The translations under genes and the position numbers were made by a program. The notes beneath the pieces were generated by a model, which saw nothing but the letters and a program-made list of their open reading frames with translations, made no database searches and was not told the origin of the DNA. Shown here piece after piece: positions 35,183 to 43,875 of a stretch of DNA of 64,000 bases. Location: assembly GCF_002838065.1 (NCBI RefSeq), contig NZ_PIZU01000005.1, positions 107,073-171,072 on the forward strand, given 5' to 3'. How positions within the stretch are numbered: position 1 is the stretch's first letter; each line of letters starts with the position of its first letter. The DNA comes from Mycobacterium hubeiense. GTDB lineage: Bacteria > Actinomycetota > Actinomycetes > Mycobacteriales > Mycobacteriaceae.

Positions 35183-36019
35183 CTACTTCAGGCAGCTGCC
35201 GCCGTCGACAGGAAGCGTCACGCCGGTGATGTAGCGCGCCTCATCGGACGCCAGGAACAGCACCGCGTTGGCGACGTCTTCGGGCTCCACCCAGCCGATC
35301 GGCAGCGTGTGCATGAGCTGACCGACGACCTTCATGTCGTCGGGACCCGGGTTCTCCAGGTCGGGACGGAACAGCTTCATCGTGGGTTCGTTCATGAACA
35401 GCGGCGTGTTCACGTTGGTCGGGTGCACGGAGTTGACGCGGATGTTCTGCGCGCCGAGCTCGACGGCGAACGTCCGCATGAGTCCGACGACGCCGTGCTT
35501 GGCGGCGACATAGTGGCCGGTGTGGGGGTAGGCCTTGAGCCCGCCGACCGAGCTGGTCAGGATGATCGAGCCGCCGCGGCCGCCGGCGAGGATGTGCGGC
35601 ACGCCGGCCTTGACCGTCTTCCACACACCGGCGAGGTTGACGTCGATCATGTCGGTCCAGTCGCCCTCACTGGTCTTGTCCAGCGTCTCACCGCCGTTGC
35701 CGATGCCGGCGTTGGCGACGATGATGTCGAGGCGGCCCATCTGCTCGACGCCGGCGTCGACTGCGGCCTTGAGCGCGTCGTAGTCACGGACGTCGACCTC
35801 GGCGGTGTAGATGCGCCGGTTGAGCCCCTTGACCAGATCCGCCGTCTCGGCCAGATCCTCCGGAGTCGCGAGCGGGATCCGCACGCTGTCGATCTGCTTA
35901 CAGATGTCGACGGCGATGATGTCGGCGCCCTCTTGGGCCATCCGCACCGCATGCGCGCGGCCCTGCCCGCGCGCCGCACCGGTGATGAATGCGACCTTGC
36001 CTTCAACGCGTCCAGTCAT
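35183..36019 (-). CDS. Mycofactocin-coupled SDR family oxidoreductase
   Basis: A 278-residue SDR with the subgroup signature TGAARGQGRAHAVR followed by GADIIAVDIC, and a long insert (about residues 42-72) after the second strand. Catalytic S156, Y170 and K174 (HYVAAK). Members of this subgroup, such as carveol dehydrogenases, hold NAD tightly and pass electrons to mycofactocin. It would oxidise the alcohol made by the P450 encoded 33 bases upstream. No mycofactocin biosynthesis genes are in the window. ATG 36019 is the start. Confidence 0.9.
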   Translation of the reverse strand: MTGRVEGKVAFITGAARGQGRAHAVRMAQEGADIIAVDICKQIDSVRIPLATPEDLAETADLVKGLNRRIYTAEVDVRDYDALKAAVDAGVEQMGRLDIIVANAGIGNGGETLDKTSEGDWTDMIDVNLAGVWKTVKAGVPHILAGGRGGSIILTSSVGGLKAYPHTGHYVAAKHGVVGLMRTFAVELGAQNIRVNSVHPTNVNTPLFMNEPTMKLFRPDLENPGPDDMKVVGQLMHTLPIGWVEPEDVANAVLFLASDEARYITGVTLPVDGGSCLK

Positions 36020-36052
36020 GGTTTCCTCAATTCGTCGTTGGTGGAAGAGATT

Positions 36053-37249
36053 TCACGGTAGAACGGCGGGCATCGACTCCCAGCCGCGAACGGTCGACGT
36101 CGGCGACAGCGTCGCGTTGGTCATGTCGACATCCCACTCGGGGAACCGCTTGAGGACCTCCTCGAGCGCGATGCGCCCTTCGAGTCGGGCCAGCGCGGAA
36201 CCGAGGCAGTAGTGTGTGCCCACGCTGAACGCCAGGTGTTGGCGTTGTTCGCGGTGGATGTCGAAAACGTCGCCGTCGGGCGGGAATTGGCGATGGTCGC
36301 GCACCGCGGCGCCGATCAGCATCATCATCACGCTGCCCTCGGGCACGGTCTGGCCGTAATAGTCCACGTCGCGGGTCACATACCGCGCAACGTGCGGTGC
36401 GGGCGGCTCGAAGCGCAGCAACTCTTCGACCGCCTGGGGGATGAGCGCCGGGTTCTCGACGAGCTCGCGGCGCTGGTCCGGATGCTCGGCCAACACCTTG
36501 CCCGCCCATCCGATCAACCGTGTGGTGGTCTCATTGCCCGCGCCGGCGACCACGTTGAGGTAGGTCAGCAGCTCCTGACGGGTGAGCTTGCGGGTGGTGC
36601 CCTGCTCGTCGACGAACTCCGCGTTGAGCAGCTCGGTCATGATGTCGTCGGACGGGTGGTCGACGCGCCAGTCGATGTAGGCCTCGAACAGTTCGCCGGT
36701 GACGAAGCCGTCGGCCCTCATCGGCTGGCCCGCCTCGGTGCGCATCTGCGCGTTGGCGTGGTCGCGGATCATCTCCTGGTCGTCCTCGGGGATGCCCAGC
36801 AGCGCGCTGATCACCCTCATCGGCATCTGCGCGCCGAGATCGGCGACGAAGTCGAACCGCTTCTGCCCGATCAACGGGTCCAGGCTCTGCGCGCAATACT
36901 CGCGGATGATGGGTTCCAGCGCGTTGATCTTGCGTGGCGTGAACATCCGGGCCAGCAGCTTGCGGTGGATGTCGTGGATCGGCGGATCCTCGAAAATCAC
37001 TGTGCCGGGCGGAATGTCAATGTTGGCCTTGATCAGTTCCACGATCGCGCCACGTGCGGAGCTGAACGTCTCGTGGTCGACCAGCGCCTTGTTGACATCC
37101 GCGAAGCGGCTGAGCGCGTAGAAGTCGTGCTGGGCGTTGTAGTAGAGCGGGGCCTCTTCGCGCAGCCGGCGAAACATCGGGTACGGATCCGCGTTGAGTT
37201 CGATGTCGTAGGGATCGAAGTACACATCGCTGGCCGCGCTGACTGTCAC
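36053..37249 (-). CDS. Cytochrome P450
   Basis: A 398-residue soluble P450. I-helix GAGNETT is at residues 236-242, EELLR at 275-279 and the heme loop FSVGTHYC with Cys348. It is not closely similar to the P450 at 22672. GTG 37249 starts the frame. It is followed by a mycofactocin-type SDR, a common arrangement for hydroxylation followed by alcohol oxidation. A degenerate GAGAAT palindrome sits 125 bp upstream. No ferredoxin is adjacent. Confidence 0.93.
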   Translation of the reverse strand: MTVSAASDVYFDPYDIELNADPYPMFRRLREEAPLYYNAQHDFYALSRFADVNKALVDHETFSSARGAIVELIKANIDIPPGTVIFEDPPIHDIHRKLLARMFTPRKINALEPIIREYCAQSLDPLIGQKRFDFVADLGAQMPMRVISALLGIPEDDQEMIRDHANAQMRTEAGQPMRADGFVTGELFEAYIDWRVDHPSDDIMTELLNAEFVDEQGTTRKLTRQELLTYLNVVAGAGNETTTRLIGWAGKVLAEHPDQRRELVENPALIPQAVEELLRFEPPAPHVARYVTRDVDYYGQTVPEGSVMMMLIGAAVRDHRQFPPDGDVFDIHREQRQHLAFSVGTHYCLGSALARLEGRIALEEVLKRFPEWDVDMTNATLSPTSTVRGWESMPAVLP

Positions 37250-37374
37250 GGTCTGCTCACTCCTGGAATCTGCGATGGGCTCGTCGGCGTTGGGCGCTTG
37301 CTCAGCACTCTGTCACCGGCACTGGGCTGTGTCAATGACGCATTCACATTTTGCAAATTAAGCTCTTTGCCTAG

Positions 37375-37389
37375 TAGAACGCCATTCTC
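37375..37389. promoter_or_regulatory. Degenerate GAGAAT palindrome (TAGAAC-GCC-ATTCTC)
   Basis: Matches the recurrent operator at 10 of 12 arm positions. It lies in the 201-bp gap upstream of the P450-SDR operon and downstream of the TetR gene. The rest of this gap shows an AT-richer stretch (CACATTTTGCAAATTAAG) but nothing else I can name. Confidence 0.55.
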
Positions 37390-37450
37390 ATGCGGTTGTG
37401 GTCGAGCGCATGCAAGCCGGATTCTCGAAATCCGAGAGCGGGGTTCTTGG

Positions 37451-38110
37451 CTAGCTGGCGGCCGCGGCGAAACCGTGGGCGCAGAAGTCCCACACCTCGT
37501 CGGCGGTGATCGGATGGGCGGTCCCGTCGCCGGCATCTCCGCTGGACTGGGCGACGAACATCACGGTCTGCATGGCCATCGCCGCCATCCGCTTCGGGTT
37601 GATGCCGGGGCGCAACTCACCCGCTTCGGCCGCGTCCTCCATCAACTCGGTGAGCAGGGCAAGCAGAGGTGCGTGCGCGACTTTGACCTCGGACGGATGC
37701 GACACCAGCAGCCGGGGAGCGAAGTCGGTGAACAGCGGGCGCTTGGCGGTCGGATCGGGACGGGACGACTCGAAAAGCAATTGGATGGCGACCTTTAGCC
37801 GCTCGAGCGGGTCGGTGTGGCTGGCCGTCGCGGCGCGGATCTGGTCGGCCGATCGACTCAGCGCATCTTCGAACAAGGCCAACAGCAGTTCATGCTTACC
37901 GTCGAACTGCAGGTAGAAGCTTCGCAGCGACTGCCGCGAGCGGTCGACGACCTCTTGGACCGTGAAGTCGGTGCTGCCCTTTTCGATGATGATCGCCTGG
38001 GCGGCGTCCAGGAATCGCTGAACGCGCTGGGCGGCCCGCAGCTTCGCTGTCTTGATGGAACGCTCGACGGCGCGCTGCTTCCAGGCCGGCTCTTCGCTGG
38101 GAGTGCTCAC
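37451..38110 (-). CDS. TetR family transcriptional regulator, candidate controller of the GAGAAT sites
   Basis: A 219-residue TetR protein. The helix-turn-helix is at about residues 30-75 (FTVQEVVDRSRQSLRSFYLQF), then a long helical domain. GTG 38110 is chosen; the open frame continues upstream for 31 codons without a good ribosome site. It lies between two copies of the GAGAAT palindrome (37375 and 38230), the second of which is the longest perfect copy in the window, in its own promoter region. That makes it the best local candidate for binding these sites. Confidence 0.84.
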   Translation of the reverse strand: MSTPSEEPAWKQRAVERSIKTAKLRAAQRVQRFLDAAQAIIIEKGSTDFTVQEVVDRSRQSLRSFYLQFDGKHELLLALFEDALSRSADQIRAATASHTDPLERLKVAIQLLFESSRPDPTAKRPLFTDFAPRLLVSHPSEVKVAHAPLLALLTELMEDAAEAGELRPGINPKRMAAMAMQTVMFVAQSSGDAGDGTAHPITADEVWDFCAHGFAAAAS

Positions 38111-38229
38111 TAGCGGCTCGGATGCTTGCCGATTTGGGAGAACATGAATGAACTGTACCGGAGAACGCCTTGCCATCGCGGTGCCAGACCCCCTCGCGGC
38201 CAACGTGTCGGAGATTGTAACTTTCTCAC

Positions 38230-38250
38230 GATGAGAATAGTATTCTCATC
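38230..38250. promoter_or_regulatory. Extended perfect palindrome around TGAGAATAGTATTCTCA
   Basis: A 21-bp perfect inverted repeat with 9-bp arms and 3-bp spacer, the strongest copy of the recurrent operator. It lies in the 205-bp gap between the divergent TetR gene and the acyl-CoA dehydrogenase at 38316. Confidence 0.8.
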
Positions 38251-38315
38251 CACGCAATTAGAGAAGCCTTTTCATAAGAACGTTTGGCGAGGTTGGTGGG
38301 TATAGCGAGAGTGAC

Positions 38316-39488
38316 GTGCAGCTGACGTTCGACGCCGATGTCGAGGCGTTCCGTGCGGAGTTCATCGCGTTTCTCGACGCGAATCTGCCGGCGGAGGCGG
38401 AGGCGTCGGAGCGGTCCGGCTCCAGCAGCCATGTCCCCGAGTGGGCGCGGCGCTGGCAGCGGCTGATGTTCGACAACGGCTGGCTGTTGCCGGGCAACCC
38501 ACCCGAGTTCGGTGGACGAAATGCGACGATCCTGCAGCAGTACGTGCACCAGGAGGAGTTGGCGCGTCGGCGCGTCTACCTGAGCTTCAACCCGCAAGGC
38601 GTGGGAATCATCGCCGCGTCGCTGATCTCGTTCGGAACGCCCGAGCAACAGCAGAAGTGGGCCGTGCCGATTCTGCGCGGCGACATCACCGCGTCGTTGG
38701 GGATGAGCGAGCCGGGCGCCGGGTCGGATCTGGCGTCGCTGCGCACCAGGGCAGTGCTCGACGACGGCGTCTTCGTGGTGAACGGACAGAAGGTGTGGAC
38801 CTCCGGCGCGCACGACGCCGACGTGCTGCTGACGTTCGTGCGCACCGATCCCGACGCGCCCAAGCACAAAGGCATCAGCGTGCTGCTGATCCCCACCGAC
38901 CTTCCCGGGGTGGTGCGACGGCCGTTCGCATCCGCCTGTGATCAAGGCGATCTCGACTTCAACGAGGTCTTCTTCAACGATGTGCGGGTGCCTGCCGAGA
39001 ACCTCGTCGGCGCCCTGAACGACGGATGGCGGGTGGCCAACGGCTCGCTTGGTCACGAACGCAACATGTTGTGGCTCAGCTACGCCGACCGGCTGGCGGA
39101 CCTGGTCGAGGATCTCGATGTCCGTACCGCGCTGGATCGCGACCGCTACGCCACGCTGGTGATGGACAACCAGGCGCTGCGTCTGCTCGGCTCGGCGGCG
39201 CTGGCCCGCGCCGCCCGTGGCGAGGAGGATGTGCCGGCGCTGTCGGTGCTCAAGCTGTTGGGATCCGAAGCCGTGCAGATCGCAACCGAACACGCGGTGA
39301 CGGCGGCCGGAGTCGACGCGCTGGCGCATCCGAGTCTTGCGGGCCGGTACACGTCGCGCAACCTCGATGCGTACATGGGCGGCTGGTTCGACCGCTACTT
39401 CCGATCGTTCGCAGGCACCATCGCCGGCGGAACCTCTGAGATTCAACGCAACATCATCGCTCGGCGGCTGCTGGGCCTACCCCGATAG
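38316..39488 (+). CDS. Acyl-CoA dehydrogenase
   Basis: A 390-residue FAD-dependent acyl-CoA dehydrogenase. GMSEPGAGSDLASL in the middle domain and GQKVWTSGAHDADVLL are the flavin-binding loops; the C-terminal GGTSEIQRNIIARRLLGLPR ends the family fold. GTG 38316 starts the frame. It is a close paralogue of the truncated gene at the right edge (62859), sharing QLTFDA-x-VEAFRAEFIAFL. It is followed by an enoyl-CoA hydratase, giving the first two beta-oxidation steps. It lies under a strong operator. Confidence 0.93.
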   Translation: MQLTFDADVEAFRAEFIAFLDANLPAEAEASERSGSSSHVPEWARRWQRLMFDNGWLLPGNPPEFGGRNATILQQYVHQEELARRRVYLSFNPQGVGIIAASLISFGTPEQQQKWAVPILRGDITASLGMSEPGAGSDLASLRTRAVLDDGVFVVNGQKVWTSGAHDADVLLTFVRTDPDAPKHKGISVLLIPTDLPGVVRRPFASACDQGDLDFNEVFFNDVRVPAENLVGALNDGWRVANGSLGHERNMLWLSYADRLADLVEDLDVRTALDRDRYATLVMDNQALRLLGSAALARAARGEEDVPALSVLKLLGSEAVQIATEHAVTAAGVDALAHPSLAGRYTSRNLDAYMGGWFDRYFRSFAGTIAGGTSEIQRNIIARRLLGLPR

Positions 39489-39495
39489 GACCGAT

Positions 39496-40278
39496 ATGTA
39501 CATCGATTACGAGGTATCCGACCGGATCGCGACGATCACGCTGAACCGGCCCGAGGCGGCCAACGCGCAGAACCCGGAGCTGCTCGACGAACTCGACGGT
39601 GCCTGGACGCGTGCTGCCGAGGACCCGGAGGTCGCGGTGATTGTGTTGCGCGCCAATGGAAAACATTTCTCGGCGGGCCACGACCTACGCGGCGGCGGGC
39701 CGGTGCCCGACAAGATCACGCTGGAGTTCATCATCCAGCACGAGGCCAAGCGCTATCTGGAGTACACGCTGCGCTGGCGCAACGTGCCCAAACCGTCGAT
39801 CGCCGCCGTACAGGGCCGCTGCATCTCCGGCGGGCTGCTGCTGTGCTGGCCGTGTGACCTCATCGTGGCCGCCGACGACGCGCAGTTCTCCGACCCGGTC
39901 GTGCTGATGGGCATCGGTGGCGTCGAATATCACGGCCACACTTGGGAAATGGGTCCGCGCAAGGCGAAGGAGATCCTGTTCACGGGCCGGGCGATGACCG
40001 CCGAGGAGGCGCAGAGCACCGGGATGGTCAATCGCGTGGTGCCCCGCGACGAGCTCGATGCGCAGACGCGTGAGCTGGCCGGGCAGATCGCCAAGATGCC
40101 GCCGTTCGCGCTGCGTCAGGCCAAACGGGCGGTGAATCAGACGCTGGACGTGCAGGGCTTCTACGCGGCGATCCAGTCGGTGTTCGACATCCACCAGACC
40201 GGCCACGGCAACGCGCTGAGCGTCGGCGGGTGGCCGGTGCTGGTGAACCTCGACGAGATGAAGGCCAACATCAAGTAG
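39496..40278 (+). CDS. Enoyl-CoA hydratase/isomerase family protein
   Basis: A 260-residue crotonase-family protein. IATITLNRPEAANAQN, HFSAGHDL (oxyanion hole) and GRCISGGLLLCWPCDL are standard. The catalytic glutamate of classic hydratases is not at the expected place (FSDPVVLMGIGG), so it might be a hydratase or isomerase variant. ATG 39496 follows CGATAGGACCGAT, seven bases after the dehydrogenase stop. Together they make the first two steps of a beta-oxidation cycle. Confidence 0.88.
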   Translation: MYIDYEVSDRIATITLNRPEAANAQNPELLDELDGAWTRAAEDPEVAVIVLRANGKHFSAGHDLRGGGPVPDKITLEFIIQHEAKRYLEYTLRWRNVPKPSIAAVQGRCISGGLLLCWPCDLIVAADDAQFSDPVVLMGIGGVEYHGHTWEMGPRKAKEILFTGRAMTAEEAQSTGMVNRVVPRDELDAQTRELAGQIAKMPPFALRQAKRAVNQTLDVQGFYAAIQSVFDIHQTGHGNALSVGGWPVLVNLDEMKANIK

Positions 40279-40280
40279 CG

Positions 40281-41087
40281 CTATAGGTCGGCGAGGCGGG
40301 GGGCCGAGCCGCGGGCGCGCAAGCCCGCGCCCGCCTTGCGCGTGAGTTCCCTTGAGCTGCCCAGCAATCCGTCGAGCACCAGCACTCTCTTCACGTGGTG
40401 CTGCAGGTCGTGCTCGGCGGTGAAGCCGATGCCGCCGAGCACCTGCTGGCAGTGTTTGGCCGCGGTCAGCGCGGCCTTGCCCGCGGCGGCCTTGGCCAGT
40501 AGCGCCGTCAGGTCGGGGTTGTCCGCACCGGGCAGGTCCAGCGTCGCCTCGGCGCCCTCGATGGCCACCAGCGTCTCGGCCAGCCGGTGCCGGACCGCCT
40601 GGAACGACGCGATCGGCCGGCCGAACTGGACCCGGTCCAACGCATGCTGGCGGGCCAGGCTCAGCATGGCGCGGGCCGCACCGATCAGCCACCAGCTCGC
40701 TGCCCGGCGGGCCTCTGCGACGCGAATCGGATAGCCTTCGTCCTCGCGTCGCAGCGGCAACCCGCCAAGCGTCGACCCGCTCGCCCCAGAGCGGTCCCAC
40801 ACCACCCAGGTGTTGCCGGCGTACGGCAGCGGCAGCTCCACCGGGTTGCCGATGGCGTTACCCGTGGCATGCAGCACCACGTCGACGAGAACCGAAGCGT
40901 GCGAACCCGTTTCGCCGAGCAGCCGAAACACCAGCGGCACCGCCACGTCGGGCATGTCGGTTAGCATGTCGGCCCAGCCGAGCTCCATCAGCGCGGCGTC
41001 GAGCTCGGGGCCCGACGCCGACAGCATCGTCTTGCGCAGCGTGCCTTCGAGCAGCTCGAGTGACTCTGTGTCCATGTCGGGCGCCAT
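40281..41087 (-). CDS. Acyl-CoA dehydrogenase, small subunit of a two-gene enzyme
   Basis: A 268-residue acyl-CoA dehydrogenase-like subunit that lacks a full middle domain but keeps the C-terminal helical part (ARQHALDRVQFGRPIASFQAVRHRLAE). It resembles the paired FadE/ChsE-type subunits that form alpha2beta2 enzymes in mycobacterial steroid catabolism. ATG 41087 is preferred over GTG 41093 because GGAAGGA sits six bases before it, whereas the GTG abuts that site. Two bases separate it from the upstream partner. It probably needs that partner to bind FAD. Confidence 0.86.
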   Translation of the reverse strand: MAPDMDTESLELLEGTLRKTMLSASGPELDAALMELGWADMLTDMPDVAVPLVFRLLGETGSHASVLVDVVLHATGNAIGNPVELPLPYAGNTWVVWDRSGASGSTLGGLPLRREDEGYPIRVAEARRAASWWLIGAARAMLSLARQHALDRVQFGRPIASFQAVRHRLAETLVAIEGAEATLDLPGADNPDLTALLAKAAAGKAALTAAKHCQQVLGGIGFTAEHDLQHHVKRVLVLDGLLGSSRELTRKAGAGLRARGSAPRLADL

Positions 41088-41089
41088 GG

Positions 41090-42211
41090 TCACTCCTTCC
41101 CCAGGTCCAGCAGGCGGCGCGCGATGATGTTGCGCTGCACCTCGGCGGTCCCGCCGTAGATGGTGGCCGCGCGTGAGTACAGGTATTCGGTGCGCCAGTC
41201 GGTGTCATCGAGTTCGACCACGCCCGGCTGCAGATCGCGTGCGGTGTCGTAGAGCCGCTGTTCCGCGCCGGCCAGCAGCACCTTGTCGATCGACGTCTCC
41301 GGGCCCAGTTTGTGCCCGTCGGCCAGCCGGTGCTGGGTGGCGCGGGATCGGCAACGCAACGTGTGCAACGCCAGATACGTTTCGCCCAGGTCGGAGTCGA
41401 CGGCTTGGCCGTCGGCCCTGACTTCGGTGATCAACGCGTCGAACCGTGAGTACAGGTAGGCGATGCGCTGCCAGAAGCACGTGGAGCGTTCATACGGCAG
41501 CAGGTCCATCGCCAACTGCCAGCCGTCGCCTGGCTTGCCCAGCATCCGGCTCGAGTCGACGGCCACGTCGTCGAAGTACACCTCGCAGAACTCGTCGACA
41601 TCGTGCATGGTGCGCAGCGGGCGCACGGTGATGCCCGGGGTGTCGAGGTCGACGAAGAACGCGGTGATGGCCTGGTGGTTGGGGGTGTCGGCGTCGCCGG
41701 TGCGGGTGAGCAAAATGCAGCGGTGCGAGTACTGCGCGAAACTGGTCCAGACCTTCTGGCCGTTGATGATCCACTGGTCGCTGCGCTGGGTGGCCTTCGT
41801 CGTCAACGACGCCAGATCACTGCCTGAGCCCGGCTCGGAAAAGCCTTGGCACCATTGTTCTTCGCCGCGCAGCAGCTTCGGCACCATCTCGGCGGCCAGC
41901 TCGGAAGATGCGTAGTCGATCATCGTCGGCGCCAGCACTTCGAGCATCGAGTACGGCCCGGGCTCGGCCAGCCGCCGACCGACCACCTCCTCGCCGACGA
42001 TGGCCCGCAGCATCGCCGGCCCGCCGAGCCCGCCGGCACGTTCGGGCCAGCCGTAGCGACTCCAGCCCGCGTCGTAGAGCGCCCGCATCACACGGGCGAA
42101 CTGGCGCATGTGCCCTTCGAGCGAATGGTCGCCGGGCGGGGTCAGGTCATTCTCGTCGAGCCAGTTCCGAAGCGCCGCACGGAAGGTGGCGGGATCGTGC
42201 AGATCCGTCAT
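41090..42211 (-). CDS. Acyl-CoA dehydrogenase, large subunit of a two-gene enzyme
   Basis: A 373-residue acyl-CoA dehydrogenase. GFSEPGSGSDLASL and INGQKVWTSFAQYSHRCILL are the flavin loops, and YGGTAEVQRNIIARRLLDLGKE is the C-terminus. Placed directly upstream of a partial subunit, it fits the heteromeric FadE pair pattern known for steroid side-chain oxidation. ATG 42211 overlaps the SnoaL gene stop by four bases. Its exact acyl substrate is unknown. Confidence 0.91.
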   Translation of the reverse strand: MTDLHDPATFRAALRNWLDENDLTPPGDHSLEGHMRQFARVMRALYDAGWSRYGWPERAGGLGGPAMLRAIVGEEVVGRRLAEPGPYSMLEVLAPTMIDYASSELAAEMVPKLLRGEEQWCQGFSEPGSGSDLASLTTKATQRSDQWIINGQKVWTSFAQYSHRCILLTRTGDADTPNHQAITAFFVDLDTPGITVRPLRTMHDVDEFCEVYFDDVAVDSSRMLGKPGDGWQLAMDLLPYERSTCFWQRIAYLYSRFDALITEVRADGQAVDSDLGETYLALHTLRCRSRATQHRLADGHKLGPETSIDKVLLAGAEQRLYDTARDLQPGVVELDDTDWRTEYLYSRAATIYGGTAEVQRNIIARRLLDLGKE

Positions 42212-42669
42212 CCGGCTTCTGGCCTTCCGATCGCATGCGGGCGGCCGGAGTCGTGGGCTCCGCTGCGCCGAATGAACGTCATGGCACGGGTTTTCAGTCG
42301 CCAGCCGTCGCCAGTGCGCAGGTAGGTGTCGTTGTAGTAGCCGATGCGCATGTCATGGGTGGAGTGCTCGATGAAGCACAACGGTTGGGTGCCGGTGGCT
42401 TTGTCGGGATCGTTCGCGTCCAGGTTCACCAGCGATGTGCCCGTCATGAACAGCCCCTTGGGCGCCGCGTCGACGAGTTCGGGGAAGCGGGCGAGAGTGT
42501 AGGTGGAGCCGAACGCGCTGTAGGTGCCGTCCGGCGTGAACACCGAGATCAGTCCGTCGATGTCCCCCTGGGTGATGGTGACCGCGTACTTCGCGAGCAG
42601 CTGCTGAATCTCGACCAGGTCGTCAGTGCGCGTCGGGCCGGCCGTAGGCCGTCCAATTGAGTCAGTCAT
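42208..42669 (-). CDS. SnoaL-like / NTF2-fold small protein
   Basis: A 153-residue cone-shaped alpha+beta barrel protein of the SnoaL/NTF2 type. DLVEIQQLLAKYAVTITQGDIDGLISVFTPDGTYSAFG is the characteristic N-terminal part, followed by a DGWRLKTRAMTFI end. Such folds include ketosteroid isomerase, hydroxylases and subunits of ring dioxygenases. In an operon with a Rieske oxygenase it may be the small partner of that enzyme or an isomerase. ATG 42669; it overlaps the genes on both sides. Confidence 0.83.
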   Translation of the reverse strand: MTDSIGRPTAGPTRTDDLVEIQQLLAKYAVTITQGDIDGLISVFTPDGTYSAFGSTYTLARFPELVDAAPKGLFMTGTSLVNLDANDPDKATGTQPLCFIEHSTHDMRIGYYNDTYLRTGDGWRLKTRAMTFIRRSGAHDSGRPHAIGRPEAG

Positions 42670-43873
42670 TTCGGAAGACCCTTCCGCCCTTCATTACAAA
42701 AGTCACGTTCTTTGTAACACTGATGTCGGCGAGCGGATCACCCGGCACCGCGATGATGTCGGCGAGGTAGCCCTCCGCGACGCGGCCGAGATCGGGTTTG
42801 TCGATCAGGTCCGCAGCGACGACGGTGGCCGCCCGCAGCACTGCGGCCGGCGGCATGCCCCATTCGACAAGCGTGACGAGCTCCTCGGCGTTGCGGCCGT
42901 GGGGGATCGCCGGCGCGTCGGTGCCGACCGCGATCTTGACACCGGCTTCATAGGCGGCCTTGATCGACGTCTCGGCCTTGGGGAACATCTCGGCGGCCTT
43001 GTCCTGCAATTCCTTTGGCGCCTTGGACACGTCCATCGCCTGGGCCAGCCGACGGGTGGTCACCAGGAATCGGTCATTGTCGACCAGCATCTTGATCGCC
43101 TCGTCGTCCATCAGGAAGCCGTGCTCGATGCAGTCGATGCCGCACTCCACGGCGTGCTTGACAGCCTCGGCGCCGTGGGTGTGCGCGGCTACCTTCAACC
43201 CCCGACGGTGCGCCTCGTCGACGATGACGCGCAACTCTTCGTCCGAATAGTGTTGTGCCCCAGCTTCTCCGGTCAGCGACATGACGCCGCCCGAACAGCA
43301 CACCTTGATCAGCTGCGCACCGTGCTTGATCTGGTAGCGCACCGCCTTGCGAATCTCGTCGACGCCGTTGGCGATGCCCTCTTCGATCGTCAGCTCCAAC
43401 ACCCCGGGCATGAACGCGGCGAACATCGTCGGGTCCAGATGGCCGCCCGTCGGCGTGATCGCATGGCCCGCCGGAATGACGCGCGGGCCCTCGATCCAGC
43501 CGGCATCGATGGCTTTGCCGAGCGCGACGTCGAGCAGATAACCGCTTGTCTTGACGAACAATCCGAGGTTGCGCACCGTGGTGAAGCCCGCACGCAGTGT
43601 GCGGCGCGCGTTGCCGACCGCACGCAGCATCCTGGTCGGCGGATCGTCCTGCACCTGGGACAGCCCGGGATTCTCCCCGCGGCCGCCCATCAAAAGGTTG
43701 ACCTCCATGTCCATCAACCCGGGCAGCAGGATGGCCTCACCCAGGTCGATTACGTCACCTTCGACGTCACCGCCTATACCGACGATCCGATCGCCGTCGA
43801 CGCGAACGATTCCGGGCCGGACGATCTCGCCGGCGTCGACGTCAAGGAGGCCTGCTGCCCGCAGTGTGAGCAC
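42662..43873 (-). CDS. Amidohydrolase (imidazolonepropionase-like) with altered metal motif
   Basis: A 403-residue amidohydrolase. The canonical PGLIDxHxH is replaced by PGLMDMEVN at residues 51-59, so both metal histidines are gone (E57, N59). Later ligands remain: lysine in AQLIKVCCSG, histidines in AAHTHGAEA and IEHG, and Asp in VGTDAP. This could be a mononuclear-metal or non-catalytic relative. The frame opens upstream to 43945, but GTG 43873, two bases after the preceding stop and about 14 bases from AAGGAG, is the likely start. Confidence 0.82.
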   Translation of the reverse strand: MLTLRAAGLLDVDAGEIVRPGIVRVDGDRIVGIGGDVEGDVIDLGEAILLPGLMDMEVNLLMGGRGENPGLSQVQDDPPTRMLRAVGNARRTLRAGFTTVRNLGLFVKTSGYLLDVALGKAIDAGWIEGPRVIPAGHAITPTGGHLDPTMFAAFMPGVLELTIEEGIANGVDEIRKAVRYQIKHGAQLIKVCCSGGVMSLTGEAGAQHYSDEELRVIVDEAHRRGLKVAAHTHGAEAVKHAVECGIDCIEHGFLMDDEAIKMLVDNDRFLVTTRRLAQAMDVSKAPKELQDKAAEMFPKAETSIKAAYEAGVKIAVGTDAPAIPHGRNAEELVTLVEWGMPPAAVLRAATVVAADLIDKPDLGRVAEGYLADIIAVPGDPLADISVTKNVTFVMKGGRVFRND

Positions 43874-43875
43874 GT

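Noticed and set aside
42690..42715. TTACAAAAGTCACGTTCTTTGTAA as a regulatory dyad
   Set aside because: It lies within the amidohydrolase coding sequence and encodes its C-terminal TKNVTFVMKGG; probably chance.
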